A stretch of DNA of 15,426 bases from JAUASV01 sp047605685 (GCA_047605685.1 JASGFF010000064.1:1-15426), one strand, 5' to 3'; shown: positions 6,950 to 13,859, counted from the stretch's first letter. Notes: generated by a model not told the origin, from the sequence alone. Numbers and translations: made by a program.

Positions 6950-6987
6950 GTTTCGCACTGTTTCGGATGATGTTTCCCGCCGGTTAC
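6950..6987 (-). promoter_or_regulatory. GlnR-like nitrogen operator, four 11-bp-phased half sites
   Basis: On the minus strand, from 6987 down to 6950, the order is GTAAC, 6 nt, GAAAC, 6 nt, CGAAA, 6 nt, GAAAC. The first pair is an exact gTnAC-n6-GaAAC, the a/b-site consensus described for GlnR in Streptomyces and related actinobacteria. The second pair keeps the 11-bp phase, with its first half shifted by one base (GAAAC starts one position later). It lies in the 132-bp gap between the lactone oxidase stop and the lipoprotein gene, 63 bp before the latter's ATG. GlnR itself is not in the window. Confidence 0.6.
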
Positions 6988-7006
6988 ACCGCCGATCCGT
7001 CACCGC

Positions 7007-7040
7007 CCCAATACGCGGGTCAGCCCAATACGCGGGTCAG
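7007..7040 (+). repeat. 17-bp perfect tandem duplication at the lactone oxidase stop
   Basis: CCCAATACGCGGGTCAG occurs at 7007-7023 and 7024-7040. As 17 is not a multiple of three, the duplication shifts the frame and supplies a new TGA (7022-7020). With one copy removed the protein would end LTRVLGR instead of LTRVLG, so the effect is one residue. Confidence 0.9.
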
Positions 7041-8333
7041 ATAGTCGTTGCCGAACAGCCGTTCCGGGTCGAGCCGGTCGCGCACCGCGAGGAAGTCGTC
7101 GAAGCGCGGGTAGCTCGGCCGCAGGTCCTCGGCGGTGCGGCCGTTCATCTTGCCCCAGTGCGGGCGGCCGTCGAAGGAGCGCATGATGGCCTCCGCCTCG
7201 CGGAAGTAGACGCTCGGGTCCTGCCGGAAGTAGTGGTGCACGGCGATGTAGCCGGTGCGGCGGCCGTACGCCGTCGAGAGCCAGTTGTCGTCGGCGGCCG
7301 CCTGGCGCACCTCGATCGGGTAGCCGATGCGCAGGTCCTTCTCGGCGATCATCCGCTTGAGCGCGCGCAGCGCCTCCGGCACCGCCTCGACGGGGATCGC
7401 GTACTCCATCTCGCGGAAGCGTGAGTAGCGCGGTGAGGTGAACACGCCGGGCGAGGCGTCGGTGAACTCCCGGTTGCCCGAGATCGTCGTGGCCAGCGAG
7501 TGGAACGGGAACACGATCGACGGGATGACGCGGCTGATCTCGCACAGCGCCGCGACGACACCGCTCTGCACCACGACCTCCTCGACCCAGTTCGCGACCG
7601 GGTTGACGGGATGCCGCTCGGCATCCCCCGGCAGCCGGGTGTTCGTCTTCGTCAAGACGCCGTCGCCGTGCGGGAAGGCGTAGAACTCGAAGTGGTCGGC
7701 GGTCTCGACCCGCTCCATCCACTCCTCGAGCACCGCCTCGAGCCGCTCGGCGCGCTCGACCGCGTGCAGCAGGAACTCGGGCACGCACTCGATGGTGACC
7801 TCCACGAGCACGCCGAGGGCGCCGAGCCCCAGCCGCACCGCAGGCAGCAGCTCGGCGTTCTCGCTCTCGCTCACCCCGAGGACGCCGCCGTCGGCCGTCA
7901 CCAGGGTCGCCGCGCGGATCCGGGTCGCGAGGCCGCCGAAGCGCAGGCCGGTGCCGTGCGTGCCCGTCGACGTCGCCCCGGCGATCGTCTGCCGGTCGAT
8001 GTCGCCCATGTTCTGCAGAGCGAGGCCGTGCGGGGCGAGCAGCGCCGGCAGCTGCCACAGCCGGGTTCCGGCACCCAGCCGCACCCGGCTGCCGTCGACG
8101 CCGAGCACCCCCTCGATGGCGGAGAGGTCCAGCTGCACGCCGTCCGTCGCCGCGATCGCCGTGAAGCTGTGGCCGGTGCCGACCGGCTTGACGCTCAGGC
8201 CGCGCTCGCGAGCGGCGAGGACCACCGCCTGCACCTCGGCCACGGTCCGCGGCCGAGCGACGTGCACCGGCCGTGCCTCGACCGAACGGCCCCAGTTGCG
8301 CCAGCGGGCTCCGGGCTCGAGCGTCGCGCTCAC
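7020..8333 (-). CDS. D-arabinono-1,4-lactone oxidase-like flavoprotein
   Basis: It is a VAO-type FAD oxidoreductase of the aldonolactone oxidase group (relatives oxidise L-gulono-, D-arabinono- or L-galactonolactones, or alditols). It has 437 residues from GTG 8333. The FAD domain opens with RNWGRSVEARPVHVARPRTV, and VGTGHSF carries the histidine expected to bind FAD covalently (about H55). ATSTGTHGTG follows, and the C-terminal family signature HWGK is at about 392-395. No signal peptide is evident. GTG 8333 makes a 4-bp GTGA overlap with the upstream PLP-enzyme gene; a GTG three codons earlier (8342) is the alternative. It is last in the TetR operon. The substrate is unknown, and the family name should not be read as proof of arabinonolactone use. 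The C-terminus was altered by a 17-bp tandem duplication. Confidence 0.87.
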   Translation of the reverse strand: MSATLEPGARWRNWGRSVEARPVHVARPRTVAEVQAVVLAARERGLSVKPVGTGHSFTAIAATDGVQLDLSAIEGVLGVDGSRVRLGAGTRLWQLPALLAPHGLALQNMGDIDRQTIAGATSTGTHGTGLRFGGLATRIRAATLVTADGGVLGVSESENAELLPAVRLGLGALGVLVEVTIECVPEFLLHAVERAERLEAVLEEWMERVETADHFEFYAFPHGDGVLTKTNTRLPGDAERHPVNPVANWVEEVVVQSGVVAALCEISRVIPSIVFPFHSLATTISGNREFTDASPGVFTSPRYSRFREMEYAIPVEAVPEALRALKRMIAEKDLRIGYPIEVRQAAADDNWLSTAYGRRTGYIAVHHYFRQDPSVYFREAEAIMRSFDGRPHWGKMNGRTAEDLRPSYPRFDDFLAVRDRLDPERLFGNDYLTRVLG

Positions 8334-9592
8334 AGGAAGCACCTGCCCTCGCCGCGGTAGGTGGGCACGGTGCCGACGATGCCGAGGCCGCCCTCGCCGG
8401 TCCGGTCGAGGAGCACGAGCTCGTCGAGGTGCTCGCTGATCTCGCCCGACTTGGTGTGCCGGGCCCAGACCCGGTCGCCGACGCGCAGCGCGTCCGCGGC
8501 CGCGCTGCTCACCGGGGTCTGCACCTCGCCGGCCATCTCGCGCGGCAGCATCGCCAGGCCCTGCGGCCAGACCAGCTGCGGCAGCCGATCGACGCCGGGC
8601 GGGCCGGATGCCACCCAGCCGCCGCCCATGAGCGTCGCGATCCCCGGGGCGGGCCTGCGCACGACGCTCAGCGCGAAGGCGACCGCGGGCGCCGGGCTGA
8701 AGCGGGTGTAGTGGTCGAACAGGTGCGGGCCGAACAGGCCGGAGCCCACCGCGACGTCCGTCACGGCGGGGTCGGCGGCCGTGGACTCCACCGAGCCGGT
8801 GCCGCCGCCGTTGACGAACTCCAGCTCGGCCACCTCGCGCACGGCGGCGACGGCGGCGCCGCGGCGCTCGGCGAGCTCGAGCCGGGAGCGCCGCTGCATC
8901 CAGCGCACCGCCCGGGCGTAGAGCGGACGACCCTTAGGGTCGTCGACGGTGCCGGCGATCTGCGACTCGTAGCTCATCATGCCGACGAGCCGGAAGCCGG
9001 GCCGGGCGGCGATCGCCTCGGCAGCCGCGCGCGCCTGCGCGACCGTGTGCACGGGCGAGCGGCGGGCGCCGGTGAAGCCGATGAGCCGCGAGTCGAAGCC
9101 GGCGTCGAGCTCGAGCGCGACCCGGATCTCGGCGCGCCGTCCCGGTGCGACGACCGCGTCGACCAGGTCGAGCTGGGCCACGTCGTCGACCATGATCGTC
9201 ACTCGGGAGGCCAGGCCCTCGTCCGCGGCGAGCCGGGCGATGGCGGCCCGGTCGACGGTGGGATAGCCGACGACGACGTCCGCGATGCCGGGGCGCCCGG
9301 GCTCGTCGGCGGCGAGCCAGAGCGCCTCCTGGAGCGTGTAGGCGAGCACGCCGGCGTAGCCGGGCAGGGCGAGCACGGCGTCGATGACCTCGCGCACCCG
9401 CAGCGACTTGGACGCGATCCGCAGCGGCACGCCGCCGGCACGCTCAAGCAGGTCGAAGGCGTTGTGGGCGAGGGCCGGCAGGTGCAGCACCCCGTAGACC
9501 GGGTCGAGCCGCTCGGTGGCCGCGCTGAGCGCCGGCCAGTGGCTCGCGGGCTGCAGCCAGCCGGCGGCATCCGGTCGCTCGAGCGCGATCAC
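8330..9592 (-). CDS. PLP-dependent amino acid deaminase/aldolase-like protein (alanine racemase N-terminal fold)
   Basis: This 420-residue protein is of the D-threonine aldolase / D-serine dehydratase-like group (fold-type III). The barrel lysine expected to bind PLP is in RIASKSLRV (about K62). YTLQEALWL, VVGYPTVDR, GMMSYESQIAG, EFVNGGGTGS and GSGLFGPHLFD follow as seen in the actinobacterial proteins annotated as amino acid deaminase/aldolase. The C-terminal domain contains RHTKSGE (His about 379), near where the relatives have a metal site, and VPTYRGEG. The start is GTG 9592, overlapping the MFS stop by 4 bp; the long open frame upstream is a shadow of the MFS gene. It also overlaps the lactone oxidase by 4 bp. 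Reaction and substrate are untested; probably a D- or beta-hydroxy-amino acid. Confidence 0.82.
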   Translation of the reverse strand: MIALERPDAAGWLQPASHWPALSAATERLDPVYGVLHLPALAHNAFDLLERAGGVPLRIASKSLRVREVIDAVLALPGYAGVLAYTLQEALWLAADEPGRPGIADVVVGYPTVDRAAIARLAADEGLASRVTIMVDDVAQLDLVDAVVAPGRRAEIRVALELDAGFDSRLIGFTGARRSPVHTVAQARAAAEAIAARPGFRLVGMMSYESQIAGTVDDPKGRPLYARAVRWMQRRSRLELAERRGAAVAAVREVAELEFVNGGGTGSVESTAADPAVTDVAVGSGLFGPHLFDHYTRFSPAPAVAFALSVVRRPAPGIATLMGGGWVASGPPGVDRLPQLVWPQGLAMLPREMAGEVQTPVSSAAADALRVGDRVWARHTKSGEISEHLDELVLLDRTGEGGLGIVGTVPTYRGEGRCFL

Positions 9593-10899
9593 CTGACGCC
9601 CTTGATCGGGATGACGGCGAGCCCGCCGAGCACGGCGAACGCCGCGCTCGCGATGAACAGCGCCGCGAAGCCCTGCTGCGCCCCGGCGAACGTGCCGCCT
9701 GGGGCCGTCGCCCCGCCGCCGGTCGCGAGCGCCGCGAAGCCCGTGACCAGCAGCGCGCCGAGCAGCGGGGCGACCGCCTGCGGCACGGCGGTGGCGATGT
9801 TCATGATGCCGAGGTCCTTGCCGCGCGAGCGCGCGCTCGGCAGCACCTGGGTGGCGAGCGCCTGGTCGACGGCCATGAACGAGCCGTAGCCGAGCCCGAG
9901 CAGGGCGGCGGCGAGGTTCGCGACGGAGAACTGCGGCACGAGCGCGAGCAGCAGCGCGGCGAGCGCCTGCAGGTAGGCGGCGACGTAGACGAAGAGCTTG
10001 CGGCGGCCGATCCGGTCGCTCAGCCGCCCGACGACGAGCGCCGAGGCGATGAAGAACACCATGTAGACGAGGATGAGCTGCAGCAGGTCGTCCTCGGCGG
10101 TGTCGGCCCGGTCGAGGCCGAACTCGATGAAGTACAGCAGCAGGGTGGTGCCGAGCGCGTTGCCGATGTTGACGAGGATGCGACCGAGCAGCGTCCAGCC
10201 GAAGTCGGGATGACGCCGCGGGCTGATCCACAGCCCGCCGACGACGTCGGCCGCGGTGATCGCCGGGCGCTCCTCGCGGGGCAGCCGTGCGTCCTCGACC
10301 ACCAGCAGGAAGGGCAGCACCAGCACGAGCAGGAGCACGGCGACGAGCAGGTAGCCGACGAGGGTCGAGAGCGCCAGCACGGTGACGAGCAGCACGCCGA
10401 GGATCGTGCCGACGGCCTGCGGTGCCGACACCCAGCCGGAGACGAAGCCGCGCTGGTCCACCGGCACCTGGTCGGAGATCGTGGCGGTGACCGCCGCCGT
10501 GAGCATGCAGAAGCCGATGAGGGCGAGCGACCAGAACACGCCGATGCCGGCCATCGTGCTCTGCAGGCCGAGCAGCACGAGGCTCGCCGAGAAGACGAGG
10601 GTGCCGGCGAGGATCCACGGGCGCCGCCGGCCCCACCGCGAGGTGGTGCGGTCGGAGAGCAGGCCGGTGAGCGGGTAGGCGATGACCGCGCAGAGGCCGG
10701 CGACCGCGGAGATCACGCCGAAGGCCATGACGTTGCGCACCCAGTCGTCGCTCGCGAGCCGCTCCTCCACCTGGGCGGGCAGCAGCAGCTGCACGGGGGT
10801 GAGCTGCGCCATCCAGATGCCGAGCCAGGCGGCGGCGAACAGGGCGATCCAGCGGGCGGGCACCCGGCGGGTCGGCTCGGCGAACAGCGTGGTGCTCAT
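9589..10899 (-). CDS. MFS transporter, 12-TM, with SDRTTSRWGRRRPW loop
   Basis: It is a 436-residue major facilitator protein with about twelve hydrophobic segments. The loop 2-3 signature is GLLSDRTTSRWGRRRPWI, and a second copy-like loop, GRLSDRIGRRKLFVY, lies in the C-terminal half. The extended loop resembles that of sugar/glycoside-type cation symporters, but direction and substrate are open. The start is ATG 10899, overlapping the TetR stop by 4 bp (ATGA), with GAGGAG 8 nt upstream. The open frame beyond this start is a shadow of tetR. It lies between its probable repressor and two enzymes in one operon, so it probably imports their substrate or exports their product. Confidence 0.88.
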   Translation of the reverse strand: MSTTLFAEPTRRVPARWIALFAAAWLGIWMAQLTPVQLLLPAQVEERLASDDWVRNVMAFGVISAVAGLCAVIAYPLTGLLSDRTTSRWGRRRPWILAGTLVFSASLVLLGLQSTMAGIGVFWSLALIGFCMLTAAVTATISDQVPVDQRGFVSGWVSAPQAVGTILGVLLVTVLALSTLVGYLLVAVLLLVLVLPFLLVVEDARLPREERPAITAADVVGGLWISPRRHPDFGWTLLGRILVNIGNALGTTLLLYFIEFGLDRADTAEDDLLQLILVYMVFFIASALVVGRLSDRIGRRKLFVYVAAYLQALAALLLALVPQFSVANLAAALLGLGYGSFMAVDQALATQVLPSARSRGKDLGIMNIATAVPQAVAPLLGALLVTGFAALATGGGATAPGGTFAGAQQGFAALFIASAAFAVLGGLAVIPIKGVR

Positions 10900-11519
10900 G
10901 CGGGCGGCTCCTCGATGGGGATGGTCAGGCCGGCGAGGCTGTCGGCGGCGAAGTCGATCACCCTCAGGGCCGCCTCGCGGTCGCGGTCGGCGAGCCAGGC
11001 GAGGGCGATGCCGTCGGTGAGGGTCACGACGAGGCGCGCGACGTCGTCGACGGGGGTGCTCCAGTGCACGCCCGCGCGGGCGGCGCCGAGCTCGAGCAGG
11101 CTCGAGACGACGACGCGGTAGCGCGCGTGCTGCTCGGCGGCGAGGGGCCGCAGCGCGGGGGTGCGCAGCGCGTACTGGGCGATCTCGAACATCGCGAGCT
11201 CGCGCGAGGGCTCGGCGACGATCGTGTCGAGATAGGCGGTGAGCGCGTCGCGGACGCCGGTGCGGATGTCGCCGTCGCCGACCGGACCCAGCTGGAGCGT
11301 GCCCGCCGCGGCGAGCGCCTCGGTGTCGAGCACGTGCTCGACGAGCTCGCGCATGAGCTCGTCGCGGCTCGTGAAGGCGTAGTGGAAGCTCGCGAGCGGC
11401 ATGCCGGCCTCGGCGACGATGGCGCGCGTGGTGGCGCCGGCCATGCCGTGGGCGGCGATCACGCGCAGGGCGGCGGCGAGCAGCTCGGTGCGGCGGTCGA
11501 GGCTCGACATCCGTGCCAT
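10896..11519 (-). CDS. TetR family transcriptional regulator
   Basis: The 207-residue regulator has an N-terminal HTH (about 29-50, TTRAIVAEAGMPLASFHYAF) followed by RDELMRELVEH and a helical ligand domain with no recognised signature. ATG 11519 is preferred to ATG 11510 because GGAGG lies 5 nt upstream of the former. It is the first gene of a four-gene run joined by 4-bp overlaps (MFS, PLP enzyme, lactone oxidase). A perfect 8-2-8 palindrome lies 28 bp upstream of the start, so autorepression of the whole operon is likely. The effector would then be a substrate or product of the encoded enzymes. Confidence 0.9.
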   Translation of the reverse strand: MARMSSLDRRTELLAAALRVIAAHGMAGATTRAIVAEAGMPLASFHYAFTSRDELMRELVEHVLDTEALAAAGTLQLGPVGDGDIRTGVRDALTAYLDTIVAEPSRELAMFEIAQYALRTPALRPLAAEQHARYRVVVSSLLELGAARAGVHWSTPVDDVARLVVTLTDGIALAWLADRDREAALRVIDFAADSLAGLTIPIEEPPA

Positions 11520-11547
11520 GGCGCCCTCCGCTCCTCGCCGGACGCGA

Positions 11548-11565
11548 CTGGGACGGGCGTCCCAG
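11548..11565. promoter_or_regulatory. Probable TetR operator, perfect 8-2-8 palindrome
   Basis: CTGGGACGGGCGTCCCAG has arms CTGGGACG and CGTCCCAG around GG. Size and symmetry suit a TetR dimer. It is in the gap between the phosphatidyltransferase stop and the tetR start, where the tetR promoter must lie. I saw no second copy elsewhere in the window. Confidence 0.7.
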
Positions 11566-11650
11566 ACACGCGATCAAGATGGCAGAGCGGCGCGACGGCG
11601 TCAAGCACCGCGCCCCCGCCGGCTCGGCCGAGCGGCGGCCGGACCCGCGA

Positions 11651-12247
11651 TCAGTCGACGAGCGGATGCGCGTCTCGGTGCTGGGCCTCGGTGCCGCCGA
11701 GTACCCAGACCGTGTAGGTGAGGTCGGCGACGACGTGCATGAGAGTGCCGATCGCGGCGATCGCCACCGTGACGGGCAGCAGCCAGGGCACGGCATCCTC
11801 GAGGGCCGCCGCGAGCAGCACGAGCGGGAAGGCGATCATCAGCACCGCGGTGCGCGCGCGGCCGAGCCGGCTCACCGGCACGCCGTTCGGCGGGCGCTTC
11901 GCGATGAGGGCGGCGAGGAACACCAGGTCGACGCCGACGAGGGCCAGGGTGATCGGCCAGGGCACGAGGCCGGCCACGGTCATCGCGATGCAGACGACGC
12001 CCTGGCTGACCCGGTCGGCCACCGGGTCGAGCTTGGCGCCGATCGCCGAGCGCTGGTGGAAGCGTCGGGCGATCTGACCGTCGATCCAGTCGGTGATGCC
12101 GAGCACGACGAGCAGCACCAGCGCCAGCAGCGGCGAGCCGTAGCCCACGAGCACGACGACGAAGCTCGGCGTGAGCACGAGCAGTCGCACGACCGAGATC
12201 AGATTGGGGATGGTCGCCCAGCCGCGCCCGTCATCCTGTGTCGACAC
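11651..12247 (-). CDS. CDP-alcohol phosphatidyltransferase family membrane enzyme
   Basis: Enzymes of this family move a phosphatidyl group from CDP-diacylglycerol to an alcohol such as glycerol 3-phosphate or inositol phosphate, in the membrane. The full signature is present: D53-xx-D56-G57-xx-A60-R61-x8-G70-xxx-D74-xxx-D78 (TDWIDGQIAR ... GAKLDPVAD). Several hydrophobic helices precede and follow it. The start chosen is GTG 12247, because GAGGAGG lies 6 nt upstream; an in-frame ATG at 12283 would add 12 residues but has no ribosome binding site. The product is 198 residues, normal size. It resembles PgsA-type phosphatidylglycerophosphate synthases, but motif data alone do not fix the acceptor alcohol. 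It stands alone, on the same strand as the TetR operon. Confidence 0.85.
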   Translation of the reverse strand: MSTQDDGRGWATIPNLISVVRLLVLTPSFVVVLVGYGSPLLALVLLVVLGITDWIDGQIARRFHQRSAIGAKLDPVADRVSQGVVCIAMTVAGLVPWPITLALVGVDLVFLAALIAKRPPNGVPVSRLGRARTAVLMIAFPLVLLAAALEDAVPWLLPVTVAIAAIGTLMHVVADLTYTVWVLGGTEAQHRDAHPLVD

Positions 12248-12398
12248 CGACGGCCTCCTCGTGCTCTCCCGCCCTCCCATCATGGCGGCAACCGCGCCGC
12301 CGGCGCTCGCACCGGGCCCGCGGGCGGCGATTCATCCGGGACGCCCTCGAGGGGCTTCGCCGGCATCCTGGAGCAGCTGGGCGACCCACGCGGCTGAA

Positions 12399-12430
12399 CT
12401 CTCTCTCTCTCTCTCTCCCCCCCCCGGGGG
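12399..12430 (+). repeat. (CT)9-C9-G5 simple sequence tract
   Basis: Nine CT dinucleotides (12399-12416) run into nine C (12417-12425) and five G (12426-12430). The CCCCC-GGGGG junction is self-complementary. Long dinucleotide plus homopolymer tracts are rare in high-GC bacterial DNA and are prone to slippage. It lies outside any called gene. Confidence 0.9.
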
Positions 12431-12444
12431 TGCGGCGTGTCGCG

Positions 12445-12464
12445 CATCACGCATCGCTGTGATG
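12445..12464. repeat. CATCAC-n8-GTGATG inverted repeat
   Basis: Perfect 6-bp arms at 12445-12450 and 12459-12464 surround 8 nt. It could be an operator half-site pair or a weak hairpin in the intergenic region. No regulator can be assigned. Confidence 0.4.
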
Positions 12465-12593
12465 GTGGCGCGCTTAGCCTCATTCTGAGACCCCGGGAGA
12501 ACGGAGGCATGGCCGCGCTGGCTCCGCCGGTCGAAGCGCCGGTCGAGGCGCTCCCCGCCGGCGTTCCCGTCCGGGGCGGGCCGGCGCCGCAGA

Positions 12594-13313
12594 TCAGGTC
12601 AAAGCCTCGGTGCGTCGGTGGAGCTGTCGGGCGATGTCGAGCAGACGCGAGTGGGGAAGGCGGCTCGCCGGGCCGGCGACGCCGATCGCCGCACCGTGAC
12701 CGAGCGCGACGGCGACGCAGGAGACGCCCGGATGAAAGGAGTTCTCGTCCACGGCGAAGCCCCGCCTCCGCGCCCGGGCGACCTCCTCGGCCCGCCGGGC
12801 CCATCCGCTCGGATCGGCGGCCGCGAGCCGTGCCGAGAGCGTCTCGTCCTCGGCGAGGAGCGCATGCCCGATCGCGGTGCCCAGCAGTGGCTCGCGCTCG
12901 CCCGCGTTGACGGTCAGGTGCAGCGGCTCGGGCGACTGCACCGCGTCGGCGCACAGGTACTCCTCGCCCGCCGCGAACGCGAGATAGGCGGTCTCCCCGG
13001 TCTGCTCCGAGAGGGCTTCCAGCAGCGGGCGGACCCGGCCGCGCAGCAGCTGCTCGGCCTCGACCCGCGGTCGCACCAGCCCCTCCAGCCTGCCGGTCAG
13101 GCGATACGGGGCACCGCGGTTCGGCTGCTCGACATAGCCCAGCGTCTCCAGCGAGGCGAGCAGATTGTGGGCGGTGCTTCGATTCAACCCCGCACCGTCG
13201 GCCAGCTCGCTCAGCCGCAGCCCCTCCGGAGCGGCGGCCAGCTGCTCGACCAGCCCGAACGCCCGCTGCACCGACTGGATGATGCGGCCCGACCCCTCGG
13301 CGATGGATTCCAT
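12594..13313 (-). CDS. IclR family transcriptional regulator
   Basis: The 239-residue product has an N-terminal winged HTH (about 12-67: IIQSVQRAFGLVEQLA, LRLSELADGAGLNRSTAHNLLASLETLGYVE). The IclR effector domain follows (LLEALSEQTGETAYLAF, LLGTAIGHALLAE, VDENSFHPGVSCVAVALGHGAAIGVAGPASRL), lacking only some C-terminal helix length. The start is ATG 13313. An open frame extends 342 bases further upstream but crosses the divergent promoter and the start of the glcG-like gene, so it is rejected. TATGGT 8 nt before the ATG suggests a nearly leaderless transcript. It is divergent from the GlcG-like/MFS pair, which it probably controls together with itself. Confidence 0.9.
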   Translation of the reverse strand: MESIAEGSGRIIQSVQRAFGLVEQLAAAPEGLRLSELADGAGLNRSTAHNLLASLETLGYVEQPNRGAPYRLTGRLEGLVRPRVEAEQLLRGRVRPLLEALSEQTGETAYLAFAAGEEYLCADAVQSPEPLHLTVNAGEREPLLGTAIGHALLAEDETLSARLAAADPSGWARRAEEVARARRRGFAVDENSFHPGVSCVAVALGHGAAIGVAGPASRLPHSRLLDIARQLHRRTEALT

Positions 13314-13321
13314 GATGCTGA

Positions 13322-13327
13322 ACCATA
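13322..13327 (-). promoter_or_regulatory. Candidate -10 of iclR
   Basis: TATGGT on the minus strand fits TANNNT and ends 8 nt before the iclR ATG. That would leave a leader of about 0-2 nt. No clear -35 was found. Confidence 0.4.
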
Positions 13328-13349
13328 CCACCGCGACGCCGAACGTTGT

Positions 13350-13379
13350 TTGACATTGCGACCCAGCGTCACGCAGGAT
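13350..13379 (+). promoter_or_regulatory. Sigma-70-type promoter of the GlcG-like/MFS genes
   Basis: A consensus TTGACA (13350-13355) is followed after 18 nt by CAGGAT (13374-13379). This gives a start near 13386, about 55 bp before the GlcG-like ATG and inside the palindrome at 13382-13398. Confidence 0.5.
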
Positions 13380-13381
13380 AT

Positions 13382-13398
13382 GTTCATCAACAATGAAC
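13382..13398. promoter_or_regulatory. Probable IclR operator, GTTCAT-n5-ATGAAC
   Basis: Perfect 6-bp arms around CAACA sit just downstream of the -10 of the plus-strand promoter and between the two divergent genes. The position would block transcription of the GlcG-like gene when bound. IclR proteins usually bind short palindromes in such divergent regions. Confidence 0.55.
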
Positions 13399-13440
13399 GA
13401 GTGTCGCTCCATGCACTCATCTATTCCATCAGGAGGAATC

Positions 13441-13833
13441 ATGTCGCAGCGGGTGCGCGCCCGGGCCGCGATCGACGCCGTGGTCGCGAAGGCCGAACAG
13501 GAAGGGTTCGGGGTCGCGATCGCGGTCGTCGACGCCGCGGGCGTGCTGGTGGGCTTCGCCCGCACGGATGCGGCGCTGGTGGGTCCGATCGAGGTGGCGC
13601 AGAAGAAGGCCCGCACGGCGGCGCTGTTCGGCCTCGACAGCATCGACCTCGGCAAGGACGCGCGACCCGGCGGGGCGATCTACTCGATCGAGCACACCAA
13701 CGGCGGGCTCATCTGCTTCGGTGGTGGCGTCGCCCTCCGCGACGGCGACACCGTGGTCGGCGCGATCGGCGTGGCCGGCGCGAGCGTCGACGCGGACGAG
13801 GAGCTCGCCCGGCTGGGAGCCGCGAGCTTCTGA
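13441..13833 (+). CDS. GlcG/HbpS-like (DUF336) small protein
   Basis: The 130-residue single-domain protein is of the GlcG/HbpS family. Members bind haem or small organic ligands, and several sit in glycolate, diol or aromatic catabolic operons with unclear roles. Visible features are FGVAIAVVDAAGVLVGFAR (about 23-41), QKKARTAALFG (about 54-64) and the closing FGGGVALRDGDTVVGAIGVAGASVDADEELA (about 93-123). No signal peptide is seen, so it should be cytoplasmic. The start is ATG 13441 behind a strong AGGAGG at 13431-13436 (4-nt spacing). It is divergent from iclR and followed after 156 bp by a DHA1 transporter. Confidence 0.87.
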   Translation: MSQRVRARAAIDAVVAKAEQEGFGVAIAVVDAAGVLVGFARTDAALVGPIEVAQKKARTAALFGLDSIDLGKDARPGGAIYSIEHTNGGLICFGGGVALRDGDTVVGAIGVAGASVDADEELARLGAASF

Positions 13834-13859
13834 CCCCTCCCCGATCCGACCGCCGGACT

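Larger units (their letters stand above)
12248..12593. other. 346-bp intergenic region, no convincing gene
   Basis: It lies between the phosphatidyltransferase start and the iclR stop (both on the minus strand). It holds the phosphatidyltransferase leader and its GAGGAGG, a (CT)9-C9-G5 tract, a CATCAC-n8-GTGATG inverted repeat and a TAGCCT -10-like hexamer (12475-12480). An ATG at 12509 follows a GGAGG that is too close (1 nt). The plus-strand frame from that ATG turns into a low-complexity Arg-rich antisense of iclR, so I do not call it. It may be the decayed 5' region of a lost plus-strand gene. Confidence 0.5.

Noticed and set aside
8330..10636. 768-residue PLP enzyme with a large N-terminal domain
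   Set aside because: The extension is an out-of-frame reading of the MFS gene; GTG 9592 gives the family length.
9589..11796. Fusion of an N-terminal extension to the MFS transporter
   Set aside because: The extra N-terminal part is an Arg-rich shadow of tetR; ATG 10899 with GAGGAG and a 4-bp overlap is a normal start.
12509..12910. Small plus-strand gene starting MAALAPPVEAPVEALPAG
   Set aside because: The Shine-Dalgarno is only 1 nt from ATG and most of the frame is Arg-rich antisense of iclR.
12594..13655. 353-residue IclR with an N-terminal extension
   Set aside because: The extension crosses the divergent promoter, the palindrome and the GlcG-like coding region; the normal IclR start is ATG 13313.
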